Of a stretch of DNA of 64,000 nt, positions 38,090 to 47,813 are shown in pieces. The notes under the pieces were generated by a model. The model ran no database searches and was not told the origin of the DNA. It was given only the letters and a program-made list of their open reading frames with translations. Positions within the stretch are counted from its first letter, which is position 1. Every line of letters starts with the position of its first letter. Source of the DNA: Enterobacter cancerogenus (GTDB lineage: Bacteria > Pseudomonadota > Gammaproteobacteria > Enterobacterales > Enterobacteriaceae); assembly GCA_000773965.1 (NCBI GenBank), contig JRUP01000008.1, positions 186,001 through 250,000 of the forward strand, in the 5' to 3' direction. The position numbers and the translations under genes were made by a program.

Positions 38090-39034
38090 ATGATTAAGCT
38101 TGGCATCGTTATGGACCCAATTTCGTCCATCAACATTAAAAAAGACACCAGCTTCGCCATGTTGCTGGAAGCACAGCGCCGTGGTTACGAAATTCATTAC
38201 ATGGAGATGGGCGATCTCTCCCTGCGCGGCGGCGTCACTTACGCCCGCACGCGTCTGTTAAGCGTGGAGCAGAACTACGACAAATGGTACGAGTTCGGTA
38301 GCGAGCAGGTGATTCCACTGGCCGATCTCAACGTGGTGCTGATGCGTAAAGATCCGCCGTTTGATACCGAATTCATTTACGCGACCTACCTGCTGGAGCG
38401 CGCGGAAGAGCAAGGCACGCTGATCGTCAACAAACCGCAGAGCCTGCGCGACTGCAACGAGAAGCTTTACACCGCGTGGTTCGCCGATCTGACGCCAGAC
38501 ACGCTGGTGACCCGCAATAAAGAGCAGCTGCGTGCCTTCTGGCAGGAGCACGGTGATGTGATTCTCAAGCCGCTGGACGGCATGGGCGGTGCCTCGATCT
38601 TCCGCGTGAAGCAGGACGACCCGAACTTTGGCGTCATCACCGAAACCCTGACCAACCACGGCCAGAACTTCTGCATGGCGCAAAACTATCTGCCAGCGAT
38701 CAAAGAGGGCGATAAACGCGTGCTGGTGGTGGATGGCGAGCCGGTGCCTTACTGCCTGGCGCGTATCCCACAGGGTGGCGAAACCCGTGGTAACCTGGCA
38801 GCTGGTGGCCGCGGTGAAGCACGCCCGTTGAGTGACAGCGATTGGGAAATCGCCCGTCGCGTGGGTCCAACGCTGAAAGCTAAAGGGCTGATTTTTGTCG
38901 GTCTGGACATCATTGGTGATAAACTCACCGAAGTTAACGTAACCAGCCCAACCTGCGTGCGTGAAATCGAGGCTGCATTCCCGATCTCGATCACCGGCAT
39001 GCTGATGGATGCCATTGAGAAACGCCTGGGCTGA
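38090..39034 (+). CDS. gshB: Glutathione synthetase
   Basis: 314 residues (E. coli 316). Joins gamma-glutamylcysteine and glycine using ATP, the last step of glutathione synthesis in the cytosol. ATP-grasp signatures are visible: MRKDPPFDTEFIYATY, ILKPLDGMGGASIFRV, IPQGGETRGNLAAGG (glycine-rich lid) and EVNVTSPTCVREIE. A strong ribosome-binding site, GAGGAGAGAATA, precedes the ATG. It lies 92 bp after rsmE and 82 bp before yqgE, as in E. coli. Confidence 0.97.
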   Translation: MIKLGIVMDPISSINIKKDTSFAMLLEAQRRGYEIHYMEMGDLSLRGGVTYARTRLLSVEQNYDKWYEFGSEQVIPLADLNVVLMRKDPPFDTEFIYATYLLERAEEQGTLIVNKPQSLRDCNEKLYTAWFADLTPDTLVTRNKEQLRAFWQEHGDVILKPLDGMGGASIFRVKQDDPNFGVITETLTNHGQNFCMAQNYLPAIKEGDKRVLVVDGEPVPYCLARIPQGGETRGNLAAGGRGEARPLSDSDWEIARRVGPTLKAKGLIFVGLDIIGDKLTEVNVTSPTCVREIEAAFPISITGMLMDAIEKRLG

Positions 39035-39116
39035 TGTCAACGGCGTGTAAGCGCCGTGAGAACCCAAAACCGACGTGGCTGCGGCCGCGCCGGTTATTTT
39101 TGGTATACGAGTGAGA

Positions 39117-39680
39117 ATGAATTTACAGCACCATTTTTTGATTGCGATGCCGTCGCTGCAGGACCCGCTGTTCAAACGCTCGGTGGTGTATATCTGCGAG
39201 CACAATGAAGATGGCGCCATGGGCTTGATCGTGAATAAGCCGATGGAAAACCTGACGGTCGAAGGCATTCTGAAGAAACTTAAAATCAGCCCATCAGAAC
39301 GTGATCCTGCCATTAAGCTGGATAAGCCGGTGTTCGCTGGCGGCCCGCTGGCGGAAGATCGCGGCTTTATCCTGCACTCTGCCCAGAAAATTTACTCTTC
39401 CAGCATCCGTATCTCTGATAACACCGTGATCACCACTTCACGGGATGTGCTGGAAGCGATCGGCACCTCAGAACAGCCCGATAACGTGCTGGTGGCGTTA
39501 GGTTATTGCGCCTGGGAGAAAGATCAGCTGGAGAATGAGCTGCTGGAAAATGCCTGGCTAACCACACCCGCGAACAGCAATATTCTGTTCCAGACGCCGA
39601 TAGCCGAGCGCTGGCGTGAAGCTGCACGCAGCATGGGCATCGATATTCATAATATGACCAGCGATGCAGGGCACGCGTGA
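39117..39680 (+). CDS. yqgE: YqgE/AlgH family protein
   Basis: 187 residues, as in E. coli, starting [20 protein letters not shown]0301/AlgH family of unknown biochemical function. Conserved blocks: [38 protein letters not shown] and a C-terminal [16 protein letters not shown]. The frame stays open 14 codons upstream, but the ATG at 39117 is the family start. Its TGA overlaps the ATG of ruvX, so the two genes are translationally coupled. Confidence 0.93.
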   Translation: MNLQHHFLIAMPSLQDPLFKRSVVYICEHNEDGAMGLIVNKPMENLTVEGILKKLKISPSERDPAIKLDKPVFAGGPLAEDRGFILHSAQKIYSSSIRISDNTVITTSRDVLEAIGTSEQPDNVLVALGYCAWEKDQLENELLENAWLTTPANSNILFQTPIAERWREAARSMGIDIHNMTSDAGHA

Positions 39681-40096
39681 TGGCCAGTGAAACTTTGCTG
39701 GGCTTCGATTTCGGCACCAAAAGCATCGGTGTGGCGGTCGGTCAACAGTTAACCGGCACCGCTCGCGCTCTGACCGCGCTTAAAGCGCAAGATGGCACGC
39801 CAGACTGGAAGCTGATCGAGAAGCTACTGAAAGAGTGGCAGCCTGATTACGTGGTGGTGGGCTTGCCGTTGAACATGGACGGCACCGAACAGCCGTTAAC
39901 CGACCGCGCCCGTAAGTTCGCCAATCGCATTCATGGCCGTTTCGGTGTGCGTGTTGAGCTGCAGGACGAGCGGTTAAGTACCGTGGAAGCGCGCGCCGAC
40001 CTGTTCGAACGCGGTGGCTTCCGTGCATTGCAGAAAGGTCAGGTCGATTCACAATCGGCGGTGATCATTCTGGAAGATTGGTTCGATACGCACTGA
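39680..40096 (+). CDS. ruvX: Holliday-junction resolvase-like protein YqgF/RuvX (pre-16S rRNA nuclease)
   Basis: 138 residues, RNase H-like fold. In E. coli this essential protein acts in 5'-end maturation of 16S rRNA. The first active-site aspartate is in [29 protein letters not shown] and [10 protein letters not shown] supply the next acidic residues, and [13 protein letters not shown] the last. A GTG one codon earlier is possible; I chose the ATG at 39680, which gives exactly the E. coli length and overlaps the yqgE stop. Confidence 0.95.
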   Translation: MASETLLGFDFGTKSIGVAVGQQLTGTARALTALKAQDGTPDWKLIEKLLKEWQPDYVVVGLPLNMDGTEQPLTDRARKFANRIHGRFGVRVELQDERLSTVEARADLFERGGFRALQKGQVDSQSAVIILEDWFDTH

Positions 40097-40205
40097 TTGA
40101 AATCCAGGTGCGCGTGAATGCGCACCTGACAAATTGCGGCAACAGCTTGCTTGTTATTCGCTCGGCTATTGTGCTCCCGACATTTACGGCAACCTGCAAA
40201 CACGC

Positions 40206-40480
40206 CAATCAATTCTGCCACTTGTATTGACTCACAGTCGCGCAAATCATGCCCCGCCCTTTTGTAACGACTCGCAGGCACTCAAATCATGCCCGCTCCC
40301 TTGTATCGACTTGCAAGCATTCAAATCATGCCCCGCCCTTTAGTATCAACTCGCAGGCACTCAAATCATGCCCGCTCCCTTGTATCGACTTGCAAGCATT
40401 TAAATCATGCCCCGCCCTTTAGTATCAACTCGCAGGCACGCAAATCATGCCCGCCCTTCTGAATGGACTCGCAAATTCTC
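40206..40480. repeat. Alternating 39/40-bp tandem repeat array between ruvX and yggR
   Basis: Six clear tandem units start at 40244, 40284, 40323, 40363, 40402 and 40442. Each begins AAATCATGCC and alternates between a 40-bp type (CCGCCCTTTAGTATCAACTC, then GCAGGCACTC) and a 39-bp type (CGCTCCCTTGTATCGACTTG, then CAAGCATTC), giving a higher-order period of 79 bp. A degenerate unit precedes the array (40206-40243), and a partial unit forms the last codons of yggR. The array fills nearly the whole gap between two convergent genes. The first 110 bp after ruvX (40097-40205) show nothing else. Confidence 0.9.
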
Positions 40481-41471
40481 AAATCAATCCCGCCTGTTGT
40501 CGCGCCTGTTCGCTCTGCGCGAACGTCTGCATCCCTGACTGCGCACCGGTTTGCAGCACGCCAGGCAGTTGATGCATCTTGCCCTCGCGGATTAAATTGG
40601 TCACCGCAGGCGTGGCCACTAACACCTCGAACAAGCCAATTCGCCCACCGTTTTTTGCCGGCACCAAACGCTGCGCCAGCACCGCTTTCAAACTGCCCGC
40701 CAACTGGGTGCGCACCAGGTTTTTTTCCTCGGCAGGAAACACATCCACCAGCCGATCCACCGCTTGCGTGGCACCTCGCGTGTGCAACGTGGCCAATACA
40801 AGATGCCCAGTCTCTGCCGCCGTCAGCGCCAGTCGAATGGTCTCGCTGTCACGTAGCTCACCCAACAGAATCACATCCGGGTCTTCGCGCAGCGCCGCTT
40901 TCAATCCTTGCTGGAATGACACCGTGTGTGCGCCCACTTCCCGCTGCTGTATCAACGAGCGCTGGCTGTGATGCACAAATTCAATCGGATCTTCCAGCGT
41001 AATAATGTGGCGTGCCTGTTCGCGATTGAGGCTGTCCACCAGCGCGGCCAGCGTGGTGGATTTACCGCTGCCGGTGGCACCCGTGATTAAGATCAGCCCC
41101 TCTTCCAGCTGCAACAACTGCGTTACCACGTCGGGCAGTTGCAATGGGTTGATGTTGGGCGCCTGGCTCGCAATCAAACGCAGCGCCAACGATAAACCGT
41201 GGCGCTGCATAAACAGGTTGGCACGCAAACGCACGCCGCTTTGCAGGGTGATGGCAAAATCAACGTGCCCGCTCGCTTCCAGCTCATCCTGCTGCACGCC
41301 GCTGAGCCACTGTTGCAAAAAGGTTTCCAGCCAGTCGCCATCCAGTGCGGTTTGCTGTGGGATCGGCTCCAGCACCCCCTGCCGGCGCCAGTGCGGTAAA
41401 TGTCCGCTGCAAAGGTGCAGATCGGCGGCGTTATGCTTTACACTAAGGGCCACAACTTCATCCAAATCCAT
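40479..41471 (-). CDS. yggR: PilT-like type IV pilus retraction-type ATPase
   Basis: 330 residues (E. coli YggR 326), a secretion-superfamily ATPase of the PilT type. Walker A is GATGSGKST; the Asp box is IITLEDPIEFVH, Walker B-like region DVILLGELRDSETI, His box GHLVLATLHTRGA. The N-terminal PAS-like region starts MDLDEVVALSVKHNAADLHLCSG. The family powers pilus retraction, but in enterobacteria this gene stands apart from pilus clusters and its role is unclear. AGGAG precedes the ATG. The start is 16 bp from that of divergent yggS, so their promoters must overlap. Its last codons contain the beginning of the tandem repeat array. Confidence 0.92.
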   Translation of the reverse strand: MDLDEVVALSVKHNAADLHLCSGHLPHWRRQGVLEPIPQQTALDGDWLETFLQQWLSGVQQDELEASGHVDFAITLQSGVRLRANLFMQRHGLSLALRLIASQAPNINPLQLPDVVTQLLQLEEGLILITGATGSGKSTTLAALVDSLNREQARHIITLEDPIEFVHHSQRSLIQQREVGAHTVSFQQGLKAALREDPDVILLGELRDSETIRLALTAAETGHLVLATLHTRGATQAVDRLVDVFPAEEKNLVRTQLAGSLKAVLAQRLVPAKNGGRIGLFEVLVATPAVTNLIREGKMHQLPGVLQTGAQSGMQTFAQSEQARQQAGLI

Positions 41472-41487
41472 TTAACTTCTCCTGACT

Positions 41488-42195
41488 ATGACTTCCATTG
41501 AGCACAACCTACAGCAAGTGCGTGAGCGTATCGCCACTGCCGCTGCACGCTGCGGCCGCGCGCCAGAAGAAATTACCCTGCTTGCAGTGAGCAAAACTAA
41601 ACCTGCGAGCGCAGTCGCAGAAGCGATTGCTGCGGGTCAGCAGGCATTCGGTGAAAATTACGTACAGGAAGGGGTTGAAAAGGTGGCTGAGCTGGCCGCA
41701 CATCCTGAACTGCAGTGGCACTTTATCGGGCCGCTACAATCCAATAAAAGCCGCCTGGTGGCGGAGAATTTTGCCTGGTGCCACACCGTGGATCGTGAAC
41801 GCATTGCACAACGCCTCAACGATCAGCGCCCGGAAGCGTTGCCGCCGCTTAACGTGTTAATTCAGGTAAATATCAGTGACGAGAACAGCAAATCTGGCAT
41901 CATGCTGGAGGCCATTCCGGCGCTGGCGGCGCAGATAGCCGCATTGCCACGTCTGCGCTTGCGCGGATTGATGGCGATCCCGGCGCCGGAGTCAGATTAC
42001 GATCGACAGTTCGCGGTATGTCAGCAGATGGCTGACGCGTTTAACGCTCTAAAACAGGATTACCCTGACGTCGATACGCTTTCTCTGGGAATGAGCGACG
42101 ACATGGATGCGGCAATCGCCGCAGGCAGCACCATGGTGCGCATTGGCACCGCCGTATTTGGCGCGCGGGATTATGCGCGACCTTCACAACAATAA
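41488..42195 (+). CDS. yggS: PLP homeostasis protein (PLPBP/YggS family)
   Basis: 235 residues (E. coli 234). Binds pyridoxal 5'-phosphate on Lys36 (LLAVSKTKPA) in a fold-type III barrel and buffers free PLP; no enzymatic activity is known. Other family blocks: FGENYVQEG, WHFIGPLQSNKSR, NISDENSKSG, LSLGMSDDMDAAI, GSTMVRIGTAVFG. The gene has little 5' space because yggR starts 16 bp away, and no Shine-Dalgarno is evident. It is followed closely by yggT. Confidence 0.95.
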   Translation: MTSIEHNLQQVRERIATAAARCGRAPEEITLLAVSKTKPASAVAEAIAAGQQAFGENYVQEGVEKVAELAAHPELQWHFIGPLQSNKSRLVAENFAWCHTVDRERIAQRLNDQRPEALPPLNVLIQVNISDENSKSGIMLEAIPALAAQIAALPRLRLRGLMAIPAPESDYDRQFAVCQQMADAFNALKQDYPDVDTLSLGMSDDMDAAIAAGSTMVRIGTAVFGARDYARPSQQ

Positions 42196-42207
42196 TTGAG
42201 GAACCTC

Positions 42208-42762
42208 ATGTTAACAATGACGTTTTTAGTCAAAACGCTGATCGACCTGTACGTGATGGTATTGCTGCTGCGCATCTGGATGCAGTGGTCACGCTGTGAT
42301 TTCTATAACCCGCTGTCACAGTTTGTGGTGAAGATTACACAGCCAATTATCAAGCCGCTGCGCCGCGTGCTGCCAGCAATAGGCCCGATTGATACGGCCT
42401 CGCTGGTGCTGGCCTTTGTGCTGACCACTTTGAAATATCCGGTGCTACTGTTAATTCAGGTTGGCGTGTTCTCGGTGGATCCCACCAATCTGTTAGTTGG
42501 CCTGTTGTCGCTGGTGAAATCCGCCGGTTATCTGGTGTTCTGGGTGATCATCATTCGTTCGCTGATGAGCTGGATCAGCCAGGGACGTGGCCCGATTGAT
42601 TACGTGTTGATTCAGCTGACTGAACCGCTGATGGCACCGATTCGCCGTATTCTGCCTGCGATGGGCGGCATCGATTTCTCTGCCATGATTGTGATTCTGG
42701 TGCTGTACGCGCTGAATTTCCTCGGCATGGACCTGTTCCCAGGTCTCTGGTATTTGCTGTAA
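42208..42762 (+). CDS. yggT: YggT family inner-membrane protein
   Basis: 184 residues with two repeats of the YGGT unit: MVLLLRIWMQWSRCDFYNP with ITQPIIKPLRRVLPAIGPID, and RSLMSWISQGRGPIDYVL with LTEPLMAPIRRILPAMGGID. Each repeat has paired transmembrane helices flanking an amphipathic segment. The function is not established; in E. coli it has been connected with osmotic shock resistance. I chose the ATG at 42208 (AGGA 6 bp upstream); a TTG at 42196 would add four residues. E. coli has yggU next; here rdgB follows after 20 bp. Confidence 0.93.
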   Translation: MLTMTFLVKTLIDLYVMVLLLRIWMQWSRCDFYNPLSQFVVKITQPIIKPLRRVLPAIGPIDTASLVLAFVLTTLKYPVLLLIQVGVFSVDPTNLLVGLLSLVKSAGYLVFWVIIIRSLMSWISQGRGPIDYVLIQLTEPLMAPIRRILPAMGGIDFSAMIVILVLYALNFLGMDLFPGLWYLL

Positions 42763-42782
42763 TTCGTTAATCTGGAACTGTT

Positions 42783-43376
42783 ATGCAAAAAGTCGTACTC
42801 GCCACCGGTAATCCGGGCAAAGTTCGTGAACTGGCCGATCTGTTAGCGGCCTTCGGCCTCGATATCGTGGCGCAAACCGAACTGGGCGTTGAGTCAGCGG
42901 AAGAAACCGGTCTGACCTTTATTGAAAATGCCATTCTCAAGGCGCGTCATGCTGCGCAGATCACCGGTCTGCCAGCCATTGCCGATGACTCTGGTCTGGC
43001 AGTAGATGCCCTTGGCGGCGCGCCAGGCATCTACTCTGCGCGCTATGCCGGAGAAGACGCCAGCGATCAGCAAAATCTCGATAAGCTGCTGGTGGCGCTG
43101 GAAAACGTGCCGGATGGCGAGCGTCAGGCGCAGTTCCATTGCGTGCTGGTTTACCTGCGCCATGCTGAAGATCCGACACCGCTGGTGTTCCACGGCAGTT
43201 GGGCGGGTGAAATTACCCGTGCAGCCGCAGGTGAAGGCGGCTTTGGTTACGACCCGATTTTCTATGTTCCTGAACTGGGCAAAACTGCAGCAGAGCTGAG
43301 TAAAGATGAAAAGCGCGCTGTTTCCCACCGTGGCAAAGCATTGACGCTGTTACTGGATGCGATGCGCAATGCCTGA
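42783..43376 (+). CDS. rdgB: dITP/XTP pyrophosphatase
   Basis: 197 residues, the same as E. coli RdgB. Hydrolyses non-canonical purine triphosphates (dITP, ITP, XTP) to monophosphates to keep them out of DNA and RNA. Ham1-family blocks: [41 protein letters not shown] with the metal-binding aspartates, [26 protein letters not shown], and SHRGKAL near the C-terminus. Its 3' end overlaps hemW by 8 bp. Confidence 0.96.
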   Translation: MQKVVLATGNPGKVRELADLLAAFGLDIVAQTELGVESAEETGLTFIENAILKARHAAQITGLPAIADDSGLAVDALGGAPGIYSARYAGEDASDQQNLDKLLVALENVPDGERQAQFHCVLVYLRHAEDPTPLVFHGSWAGEITRAAAGEGGFGYDPIFYVPELGKTAAELSKDEKRAVSHRGKALTLLLDAMRNA

Positions 43377-44499
43377 GTTACCTCCGTTAAGCCTGTACAT
43401 CCACATTCCGTGGTGTGTGCAGAAGTGTCCGTACTGTGATTTCAACTCCCACGCGTTAAAAGGCGAGGTGCCGCACATCGAGTATGTGCAGCACCTGCTC
43501 AGCGATCTTGAACAGGACCTGCCGCTAACCGCTGGCCGTGAAGTACGCACCATCTTTATCGGTGGCGGTACACCAAGCCTGCTGAGCAGCAATGCGATGC
43601 AGATGCTGATGGATGGCGTGCGTGCGCGCCTGCCGCTGGCGGCCGATGCAGAGGTCACCATGGAAGCCAATCCGGGCACCGTGGAAGCGGATCGCTTCAG
43701 CGGCTACCAGAAAGCCGGTATTAACCGTATTTCGATTGGCGTGCAGAGTTTTAGCCCGCAGAAACTGGAGCGCTTAGGGCGCATTCACGGCCCTGATGAA
43801 GCGGTACGTGCCGCCCATCTCGCCGCCGGTCTTGGTCTGCGCAGCTTTAACCTCGATCTGATGCACGGCTTGCCCGATCAGTCACTGGAAGAGGCACTGG
43901 ACGATTTGCGTCAGGCGATTGCGCTGAATCCGCCGCACCTGTCGTGGTATCAGCTGACCATCGAGCCGAACACGATGTTCAGCTCGCGTCCGCCGGTATT
44001 GCCGGATGACGATGCGCTGTGGGACATCTACGAACAAGGCCATGAGTTGCTGAGTGCCGCCGGTTATCAGCAGTATGAAACCTCGGCCTATGCGAAGCCG
44101 GGTTATCGCTGCGAGCACAACCTCAACTACTGGCGCTTCGGTGATTACCTCGGTATCGGCTGTGGTGCGCACGGCAAGCTGACGCAGCCGGATGGCAGAA
44201 TTGTGCGTACGGTGAAAACCCGTCATCCGCGCGGCTTTATGCAAGGTAATTACCTCGACAAGCAGCACGATGTGGAGAACGAAGACAAGCCGTTTGAGTT
44301 CTTTATGAACCGCTTCCGTCTGCTGGAAGCCGCTCCACGTGCAGATTTCAGCCGCTATACCGGGCTGGATGAACAAGTGATTCGTGCACAGATGGATGCA
44401 GCGATCGAGGCAGGTTACGTGGTGGAAACCGCAGAGCAGTGGCAGATAACCGAAAAAGGGAAGTTGTTCCTGAATTCGCTGCTTGAACTGTTTATGTAG
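43369..44499 (+). CDS. hemW: HemW, radical SAM haem chaperone
   Basis: 376 residues (E. coli 378). The radical-SAM cluster motif CxxxCxxC is C16-VQK-C20-PY-C23 in [18 protein letters not shown]. The family resembles HemN, but HemW lacks coproporphyrinogen oxidase activity and is thought to deliver haem to respiratory enzymes. Other blocks: [53 protein letters not shown] chose the ATG at 43369 ([15 protein letters not shown]), which overlaps the end of rdgB, by alignment with E. coli. Confidence 0.95.
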   Translation: MPELPPLSLYIHIPWCVQKCPYCDFNSHALKGEVPHIEYVQHLLSDLEQDLPLTAGREVRTIFIGGGTPSLLSSNAMQMLMDGVRARLPLAADAEVTMEANPGTVEADRFSGYQKAGINRISIGVQSFSPQKLERLGRIHGPDEAVRAAHLAAGLGLRSFNLDLMHGLPDQSLEEALDDLRQAIALNPPHLSWYQLTIEPNTMFSSRPPVLPDDDALWDIYEQGHELLSAAGYQQYETSAYAKPGYRCEHNLNYWRFGDYLGIGCGAHGKLTQPDGRIVRTVKTRHPRGFMQGNYLDKQHDVENEDKPFEFFMNRFRLLEAAPRADFSRYTGLDEQVIRAQMDAAIEAGYVVETAEQWQITEKGKLFLNSLLELFM

Positions 44500-44517
44500 T
44501 CCAAACAGTCATATAAC

Positions 44518-44553
44518 CCAGCGGCACGCTACTTCGTCCCGCTGGTTTTTTTT
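44518..44553 (+). terminator. hemW terminator
   Basis: Stem CCAGCGG (44518-44524) and CCGCTGG (44539-44545) followed by eight T. It overlaps the last codon of convergent yggN by 2 bp. Confidence 0.85.
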
Positions 44554-45271
44554 AACCTTTAACGCCCTGCACTAACGCTTTGCGCTGCCCTTCCAGATCC
44601 GTCACGCGATTACACACCTCATGACCGAAGTTCTGGAAGTCCTGTTCCTGCTTATTCCATTCTGCCTGAACCGCCTGCTGCAGACCGCCGAGGTTGCCCA
44701 TGATCGCCTGCAGTGGATTACTGCCGCTGGCGGCCTGGCTGCTGCCCATCTCGTTCAGACTATCCTGCATAATGCCGCCCAGCGTGCTCTGCACCAGTTT
44801 TTCGCCTTCGGCACGCACCTGGTCAATCGCCTGGTGGTGGAAGGTCAAACCATCCGGGCGATGCTCAATGATGCGGTTCATCTGCTGCTTCAGCTGTCCG
44901 TCCAGTTTGGTCAGGCGATTGCGCACGTTGCTGTTGGCACCGAGCTTTTCCACAATCACTTTATCCAGCGCCACACGGCTGCGCTCCAGACGCGTCGAGG
45001 CCCCGTTATCTACCCACGGCAAATCCCGACGTAACGCATTCTGATAGTCGATGGCTTTCTGTCGCGTGGCGTTATCCACGTTGGCTTTCTGCCCGTTAAA
45101 GGTCACATCGCCCTGCGGTGAGATTTCAAGATTACCGTTGGTGCCGACCACCTGCACGCTCTGCGGTTTGATGATCACATCATCCTGAGGATTAACGCTG
45201 CACTGATAATCAGCCTGCGCCTGTGTCGCTGCGGCCAGCAGCAGTGCGGTAAGAAGCGCCTTACGAACCAT
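44552..45271 (-). CDS. yggN: YggN family (DUF2884) exported protein
   Basis: 239 residues, the same as E. coli YggN and recognisably colinear (ADYQCSVNPQDDVIIKP; LDKVIVEKLGANSNVRNRLTKLD; GLTFHHQAIDQVRAEGEKL). A signal peptide (about 1-20, ALLTALLLAAATQAQA) predicts a periplasmic location. The rest is largely helical with long charged/amphipathic stretches. No function is established. GGGAG precedes the ATG. In E. coli ansB and yggM separate hemW from yggN; they are absent here. Confidence 0.92.
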   Translation of the reverse strand: MVRKALLTALLLAAATQAQADYQCSVNPQDDVIIKPQSVQVVGTNGNLEISPQGDVTFNGQKANVDNATRQKAIDYQNALRRDLPWVDNGASTRLERSRVALDKVIVEKLGANSNVRNRLTKLDGQLKQQMNRIIEHRPDGLTFHHQAIDQVRAEGEKLVQSTLGGIMQDSLNEMGSSQAASGSNPLQAIMGNLGGLQQAVQAEWNKQEQDFQNFGHEVCNRVTDLEGQRKALVQGVKG

Positions 45272-45282
45272 GAAATCTCCCT

Positions 45283-45336
45283 AAAATGAAAAGCCGCCCA
45301 CGCCTTGCTGTTAGGACAGGTCAGGCACAGGCGGCG
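45283..45336 (-). terminator. Terminator downstream of yggL
   Basis: On the minus strand GCCGCC (45335-45330) pairs with GGCGGC (45298-45293), with inner TGCCTG/GCAAGGC partial pairing, and is followed by TTTTC and ATTTTAG. It separates trmB-yggL from yggN. Confidence 0.65.
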
Positions 45337-45528
45337 CAGCGAATTTGGTGACGGTCAGCGCACAGTTATCGGAGCGCACCTGAGTACATAAGAATGACTC
45401 ACGTTGCTCGCCCCTTTCGGAGCCGCCCTTTGGGCGTACAAGTCGCTTTCGCAACTTGTGAGCGCACTGCCCGGCGCCAAAAGCGCAAGTGAGCTAGCCT
45501 GAAGCGATATCTCAGGCCAGTAGAGTAC
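45337..45528. other. Structured intergenic sequence downstream of yggL
   Basis: About 190 bp without a gene but rich in inverted repeats: CGCCC-TTT-GGGCG (near 45424-45437), ACAAGT and ACTTGT around CGCTTTCGCA (about 45439-45460), and GGCGCC near 45474. The sequence CTGAGTACAT near 45380 is partly mirrored by AGAGTACTTAG near 45522. It could be a REP/ERIC-like or MITE-like element or a folded RNA. Confidence 0.4.
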
Positions 45529-45855
45529 TTAGTCCCACCAGACGTCAAAGAGTTCAGTTACCTGAACATCTGACAGCTCGCGTTTCTCCAGCCATTTGCG
45601 CACCAGCTCACGGTGCTCATCGGTGCACTTACCGGTTTCCTGCAGGCAAACCAGACCTTCCCACACCAGATAACCGCTGCCGTCATACGCCAGGCCATTG
45701 GGATCAATCACTTCAGTAATAAACTGATCCAGCGTGGCATCAATCTGCTCCTCGGTGGTGCCTTCGGCAAAACGCCAGGCAACAGAGAAACCTAACTCCT
45801 GAAACTCATCGATATGCAGTTTTTTACGTAAACGACGGCTACGCTGTACGGCCAT
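45529..45855 (-). CDS. yggL: YggL family (DUF469) protein
   Basis: 108 residues, the same as E. coli YggL, starting [27 protein letters not shown] sequence with a basic N-terminus and an acidic remainder. Conserved blocks: SVAWRFAEGTTEEQID, DGSGYLVWEGLVC, GKCTDEHR. The protein has been found associated with the 50S ribosome in E. coli, but its role is not settled. Its start codon overlaps the trmB stop by 1 bp, so the two are co-transcribed and coupled. Confidence 0.94.
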   Translation of the reverse strand: MAVQRSRRLRKKLHIDEFQELGFSVAWRFAEGTTEEQIDATLDQFITEVIDPNGLAYDGSGYLVWEGLVCLQETGKCTDEHRELVRKWLEKRELSDVQVTELFDVWWD

Positions 45856-46574
45856 TATTTAATCCTCTCAAACATCAGATCCCAAACGCCATGGCCCAGT
45901 CGCTGCCCGCGCTGCTCAAATTTCGTTAACGGACGCGTTTCCGGACGCGGCACGTAATCATTACCTTCTGACAGGTTCTTATACCCATCCACGCTGTTCA
46001 TGATTTCCAGCATGTGTGTCGCGTAATCTTCCCAGTCAGTGGCCATATGGAACACACCGCCCAGTTTCAGCTTACGCATCACCAGCTCGGCAAAAGGTAC
46101 CTGCACAATGCGACGTTTATTGTGGCGCGCTTTATGCCATGGGTCCGGGAAGAACAGCTGAACCATGCGCAGTGAGTTATCCGGAATCATCTGCTGCAGC
46201 ACTTCTACTGCGTCGTGACACATCACACGCAGGTTTTCCACGCCTGCCTCTTTGGCAGAAGCCAGACAGGCTCCCACGCCCGGCGCATGCACTTCAAGAC
46301 CGAGGAAGTTCTGGTGAGGATTATTTTGCGCCATGGTCACCAGTGAGGCGCCCATGCCAAAACCGATTTCCAGCACCACTGGCGCTTCACGGCCAAACAG
46401 TGCTGCCAAATCCAGCGGCTCCTGCTGGAACTCGACGCCCATCTCCGGCCAGTAATTATCGAGCGCGAGCTGCTGTCCTTTCGTTAAGCGCCCCTGGCGG
46501 CGCACAAAACTGCGGATACGGCGTAATGGCCGCCCGTTCTCATCAAATTCCGGGGTGATGACGTCATTAATCAT
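45855..46574 (-). CDS. trmB: tRNA (guanine-N7-)-methyltransferase
   Basis: 239 residues, the same as E. coli TrmB. Methylates N7 of G46 in the variable loop of tRNAs with SAM. Rossmann-fold motif I is [17 protein letters not shown]; the substrate-binding region is [21 protein letters not shown]. The C-terminal [23 protein letters not shown] matches the family end. Divergent from mutY across a 156-bp gap, as in E. coli. Confidence 0.97.
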   Translation of the reverse strand: MINDVITPEFDENGRPLRRIRSFVRRQGRLTKGQQLALDNYWPEMGVEFQQEPLDLAALFGREAPVVLEIGFGMGASLVTMAQNNPHQNFLGLEVHAPGVGACLASAKEAGVENLRVMCHDAVEVLQQMIPDNSLRMVQLFFPDPWHKARHNKRRIVQVPFAELVMRKLKLGGVFHMATDWEDYATHMLEIMNSVDGYKNLSEGNDYVPRPETRPLTKFEQRGQRLGHGVWDLMFERIK

Positions 46575-46730
46575 GTTGAAGCCTGCTGGTTAGCCTTTTC
46601 TGGGAAACGGGCATTATGCAAAGTTAGATAGCAGAAGCAAGCCTTTGCAATCTTCCGGTTTACACCCCGATGTCTCTGTGCTGGAATTCCTGCCTGATTG
46701 TAGAGCAAACACGGAATATTTCCTCAAATG

Positions 46731-47813
46731 ATGCAAGCGCCGCAGTTCGCGCAACAGGTGCTGGAGTGGTATCAGCGCTTCGGCCGCAAAACCCTGCCGT
46801 GGCAGCAGGAGAAGACACCTTATAAAGTGTGGCTCTCCGAAGTGATGCTGCAGCAGACGCAAGTTGCCACCGTTATCCCTTACTTTGAACGCTTTATGGC
46901 GCGCTTCCCGACGATTGCCGATCTGGCCGCTGCACCGCTGGACGAAGTACTGCATCTTTGGACCGGCCTCGGCTATTACGCCCGTGCGCGTAACCTGCAT
47001 AAAGCGGCGAAGCAGGTGGTCGATAAGCATGGCGGTGAGTTCCCGCGCAATTTCGATGACGTGGCCGCACTGCCCGGTGTCGGACGCTCCACCGCGGGTG
47101 CGGTGCTGTCCTTATCGCTCGGCCTGCATTTCCCGATTCTGGATGGCAACGTCAAGCGCGTCCTGGCCCGGTGTTATGCGGTCGGTGGCTGGCCGGGCAA
47201 AAAAGACGTTGAGAAACGTTTATGGCAGATTAGCGAAGAAGTGACACCTGCCGAAGGCGTAAGCCAGTTTAATCAGGCGATGATGGATCTCGGCGCGTTA
47301 GTGTGCACTCGCTCACGTCCTAAGTGTGAGATTTGCCCGGTCAGCAACGGTTGCGTCGCGTATGCCAACAATAGTTGGGCCGAATATCCGGGTAAGAAAC
47401 CCAAAGTAACCATTCCAGAGCGCACCGGCTGGTTCCTGATGATTCAGCACGGCGACGACGTATTCCTGGAGCAACGTCCGCCGGTGGGATTATGGGGCGG
47501 TTTGTTCTGCTTCCCACAGTTCACCAGTGAGCAAGCGCTAACTGACTGGCTGGCCGAACGCGGCATTCACGCCAAACCACAGCAGCTGACGGCTTTTCGT
47601 CATACCTTCAGCCATTTCCACTTAGACATTGTGCCTATGTGGCTGGCGTGGCCTTCTGCCGGGTCGCTGATGGATGAAGCGAGCGGTCTCTGGTATAACT
47701 TAGCGCAACCACCGTCAGTGGGTTTGGCTGCCCCAGTAGAGCGTTTACTGCACGAATTGCGCCATCCCCAGCAACTGGCACTGCACACGCGCGTGATCCA
47801 AGAGGAAGAGTAA
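46731..47813 (+). CDS. mutY: Adenine DNA glycosylase
   Basis: 360 residues (E. coli 350); the numbering matches E. coli through the catalytic part. Removes adenine mispaired with 8-oxoguanine. Glu37 (LSEVML), the helix-hairpin-helix [10 protein letters not shown] (114-123), catalytic Asp138 (ILDGN) and the 4Fe-4S ligands Cys192, Cys199, Cys202 and Cys208 are all present. The C-terminal NUDIX-like domain recognises 8-oxoG ([12 protein letters not shown]). ATG ATG at 46728 leaves two starts; I took the second, as in E. coli. The TAA overlaps the yggX ATG by 1 bp. Confidence 0.97.
   Translation: MQAPQFAQQVLEWYQRFGRKTLPWQQEKTPYKVWLSEVMLQQTQVATVIPYFERFMARFPTIADLAAAPLDEVLHLWTGLGYYARARNLHKAAKQVVDKHGGEFPRNFDDVAALPGVGRSTAGAVLSLSLGLHFPILDGNVKRVLARCYAVGGWPGKKDVEKRLWQISEEVTPAEGVSQFNQAMMDLGALVCTRSRPKCEICPVSNGCVAYANNSWAEYPGKKPKVTIPERTGWFLMIQHGDDVFLEQRPPVGLWGGLFCFPQFTSEQALTDWLAERGIHAKPQQLTAFRHTFSHFHLDIVPMWLAWPSAGSLMDEASGLWYNLAQPPSVGLAAPVERLLHELRHPQQLALHTRVIQEEE

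Noticed and set aside
38258..39313. 351-codon minus-strand frame opposite gshB and yqgE.
   Set aside because: It crosses two well-supported genes on the other strand and has no recognisable content.
40206..40480. Possible CRISPR array.
   Set aside because: Adjacent units are similar over their entire length, so there are no unique spacers, and no cas genes are nearby.
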